DNA of 64,000 nucleotides from JANQPX01 sp050633905 (GTDB lineage Bacteria > Pseudomonadota > Alphaproteobacteria > Geminicoccales > Geminicoccaceae): the NCBI GenBank assembly GCA_050633905.1, contig JBOEHJ010000020.1, positions 69,548 through 133,547 on the forward strand, written 5' to 3'. The notes under the pieces are model-generated. The model was given only the letters and a program-made list of their open reading frames with translations, had not been told where the DNA came from and searched no databases. Of the stretch, positions 62,135 through 64,000 are shown one piece after another; the first letter of the stretch is position 1; every line of letters starts with the position of its first letter. The translations under genes and the position numbers were made by a program.

Positions 62135-64000
62135 TCAAGCAGAGGTGGGGATAGAACGTTGATTGTCAAGCAGATCGACGGTGTTCGGCAGAAACGAGGC
62201 GAGCTGGCGATCCATCAACACCATCAGGTCAGGCCCTTCCGTCCAGAGCAGCGCACATTGTACGTCTAACAGAGGATAAAGCCGGCGCAACAAGGCACGA
62301 TAGATCGCCATTTGGCGGCAATAGGCTGCTGGCACGTTGTCCGGGTGGGAAGGTGGTGGGCGGTTGGTCTTATAATCCAGAACGACCACCCGATCCTCCA
62401 AAACTGCCAAACGATCGACCTGACCATTGACCAATTGCCCGTCGATATCACCGATCAGCGGCACTTCGGCGCGGGATGACGGGCCGAAAAACACCCGCCA
62501 ATCCGGATGGTCTAGGATCGCTGTCATTTGCTCGGCAATCCTCAGTCTTTCCGCCTGATCCAACTGGAAGCCGGGCTTTTCCAGATAGTGCTTCATGACA
62601 TCGGACCGATTTCCAACCGGGACATCGGGCAGGATCTGCAGGAGACGGTGGATCAAAAGCCCCCGGCCAAATCGACGCTGGTTCTCATTAGAGCGTGGTG
62701 AGGCGGCGGGAGGTTCATCCACGGTCGTCTGAGATGAGGGGAGAAGGGTTTCTTTTCGAATTTCGCCACGCGCCGCATCCCTCAACCAGTCCGGCATCGG
62801 GGCACCGGCACTCTCGCCCTCTGAAAACAGCAATGTCGTTTGCCCGAGGGCCGTTTCATCCACCGACGCATCGCCGAAACGCCAGCCCTCACCCACGCCA
62901 ACACTCTTCAAGGTAAAGGTGGTGCGCCGCGCATCCGGTAGCTGCTCCATGCCGGCAAGGATCATGTCGTACCAGCTATCCAGGTTTTCCTGTTTCTCAG
63001 GTTTTTTGGGATTCTTGCTGCGCTGGCAGCCGGCAACAATCAGGCGCTCTTCGGCTCGGGTCATCGCTACATAGAGCAAACGGCGATGCTCCGCCTGTTG
63101 TCGTTTTTCATGCTGCGCATGGATCGCAGCACTATGGCGATCGCGGTCCTTCTCGCTCGCCTTCCAGATCGGCAGGCCATCATCCTGCCAAAGGAGACGG
63201 TCCATTTTCGCGGTTTTCCGATAGGTCGCATCGGCGAGAAAGACGATGGGCGCTTCCAGGCCCTTGGAGCCGTGAACGGTCAAGACCCGCACCTCGTCGC
63301 GGATATCCTGAGCATCCCGCTTGATCGCATCCTGATCGGCGCGCAGCCAGTGCAGAAAACCCTGCATGGAGGGGGGATGGCTCCGCTCATAGGCGATGGC
63401 CTGCGCAAGAAAGGCTTCGATCGGCAGAGCTGCAGCAGCCCCCAGGCGCTTCAATAGCAGCTGACGGCCATTGGGTGCGCCTTCGGACAGCAATCTTGCA
63501 AAAAACTCGTAAGGCGGCGTGTAGTCGACCTTGGCAAGCAAGGCGCTAAAGCGCTCATCGGCCTCCGCAAATGTTTTGTTGTCGTTCCGTAGATCGTGAA
63601 GACGGCGGTAGAGCGAGCGCTTGCCACGGTCGTGCGCAAGCGTAAACAGCTCGACCTCGCTCAGCCCGAAGAGCGGGCTCCTCAGTAACGTCGCCATAGT
63701 GAGATCGTCGTCCGGCAAAAGCAAAGCATCGCCCAGCGCCATGAGATCCATCACCGCAAGTTCGTCGGTCAGTGCGATGCGATCCGCACCGGCGACCGGC
63801 ACATTGTTGCGCTTTAGCTCACGCACCAGACGGTCTTGCAGAACGCCCCGCCTCGGCAACAGGATCATGATATCCTTAGGCCTGATCGGCCGGTCCTGAT
63901 TGGCAAGCGGCACGTTATCCCGAAGCCAGCCCTGGATCTGAAGGGCGATCGCGCGTGCCAGACGAAGCTCGGCCGGGTCACTAAAGGCCGTCTTATCCGG
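62135..64000 (-). CDS. addA: Double-strand break repair helicase-nuclease AddA, C-terminal part
   Basis: The last 622 residues of AddA; the gene runs off the right edge, in frame from position 64000. AddAB is the alphaproteobacterial counterpart of RecBCD, processing broken ends for recombination. The C-terminal helicase lobe is seen (RPKDIMILLPRRGVLQDRLVRELKRNNVPVAGADRI; VLTVHGSKGLEAPIVFLAD, a motif V region; RRLLYVAMTRAEERLIVAG, motif VI). The nuclease domain follows, with GRGLLIHRLLQILPDV, and VVVLDYKTNRPPPS carries the catalytic Asp and Lys. Start codon and the Walker A part lie outside the window. Confidence 0.94.
   Translation of the reverse strand, partial: PDKTAFSDPAELRLARAIALQIQGWLRDNVPLANQDRPIRPKDIMILLPRRGVLQDRLVRELKRNNVPVAGADRIALTDELAVMDLMALGDALLLPDDDLTMATLLRSPLFGLSEVELFTLAHDRGKRSLYRRLHDLRNDNKTFAEADERFSALLAKVDYTPPYEFFARLLSEGAPNGRQLLLKRLGAAAALPIEAFLAQAIAYERSHPPSMQGFLHWLRADQDAIKRDAQDIRDEVRVLTVHGSKGLEAPIVFLADATYRKTAKMDRLLWQDDGLPIWKASEKDRDRHSAAIHAQHEKRQQAEHRRLLYVAMTRAEERLIVAGCQRSKNPKKPEKQENLDSWYDMILAGMEQLPDARRTTFTLKSVGVGEGWRFGDASVDETALGQTTLLFSEGESAGAPMPDWLRDAARGEIRKETLLPSSQTTVDEPPAASPRSNENQRRFGRGLLIHRLLQILPDVPVGNRSDVMKHYLEKPGFQLDQAERLRIAEQMTAILDHPDWRVFFGPSSRAEVPLIGDIDGQLVNGQVDRLAVLEDRVVVLDYKTNRPPPSHPDNVPAAYCRQMAIYRALLRRLYPLLDVQCALLWTEGPDLMVLMDRQLASFLPNTVDLLDNQRSIPTSA

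Noticed and set aside
1..64000. tRNA genes, CRISPR arrays, insertion sequences
   Set aside because: No cloverleaf ends, no regularly spaced repeats and no transposase reading frames were seen; the dispersed palindromes are irregularly placed.

Overview
The window reads as a chromosomal segment of an alphaproteobacterium, probably Rhodospirillales-like. The basis is conserved neighbourhoods known from that class (rpiB/nrdR/ribD/ribE/ribH/nusB/thiL, xerD next to aroK/aroB and accA, ycjX/ycjF, trxA after addA) and the protein types; the order-level assignment is inference. Nearly all genes are vertical core or metabolic genes. I see no tRNA, rRNA, CRISPR array, transposase or prophage gene. One assembly gap (two Ns) lies inside gltB.

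Layout. 1-5.8 kb: sensory and periplasmic cluster with a frameshifted solute-binding protein, a histidine kinase, a PstS-like/OmpA fusion and an orphan amino-acid-type binding protein, with no permease. 6-9.4 kb: acyl-CoA ligase, aspartoacylase-family hydrolase and an unknown membrane protein. 9.5-12.2 kb: an unknown Trp-rich protein followed by a radical SAM enzyme, behind two tandem palindromes; this is the best candidate for an undescribed system. 12.2-17.3 kb: rsmE, ubiA, ycjX-ycjF, a structured non-coding region ending in a perfect terminator, and a small lipoprotein. 17.3-31.1 kb: gltB-gltD, uppP, an alanine/sodium symporter with a universal stress protein, maeB and htpX. 31.1-33.5 kb: a decayed formylglycine-generating-enzyme pseudogene, a FemAB-like acyltransferase and RidA. 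33.6-43.9 kb: agmatine deiminase, aroB-aroK, xerD, malyl-CoA lyase, accA with an apparent CTG start, a desaturase, a NUDIX gene broken by a stop codon and an HD hydrolase. 43.9-49.8 kb: propionyl-CoA carboxylase subunits pccA and pccB, separated by an opposite-strand methyltransferase and a single-domain response regulator. 50.2-53.1 kb: an SH3-BMP binding protein and a Calx-beta protein. 53.3-58 kb: rpiB, nrdR and the riboflavin/nusB/thiL operon. 58.5-64 kb: an L,D-transpeptidase, a glutamine-synthetase-family enzyme, trxA and the C-terminal part of addA.

How the genes fit together. GltBD, the glutamine-synthetase-like enzyme, agmatine deiminase and the symporter point to nitrogen and polyamine handling. 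AccA, PccAB, malyl-CoA lyase and malic enzyme point to acyl-CoA and C3/C4 carbon flow. YcbB-type transpeptidase, UppP, the FemAB-like protein and HtpX serve the envelope.

The intergenic DNA is the other notable feature. Several long gene-free gaps hold three families of short dispersed, mostly palindromic repeats that encode nothing and recur up to 54 kb apart. Several start sites were moved from the longest reading frame because a Shine-Dalgarno sequence supports an internal codon; these are stated per gene.
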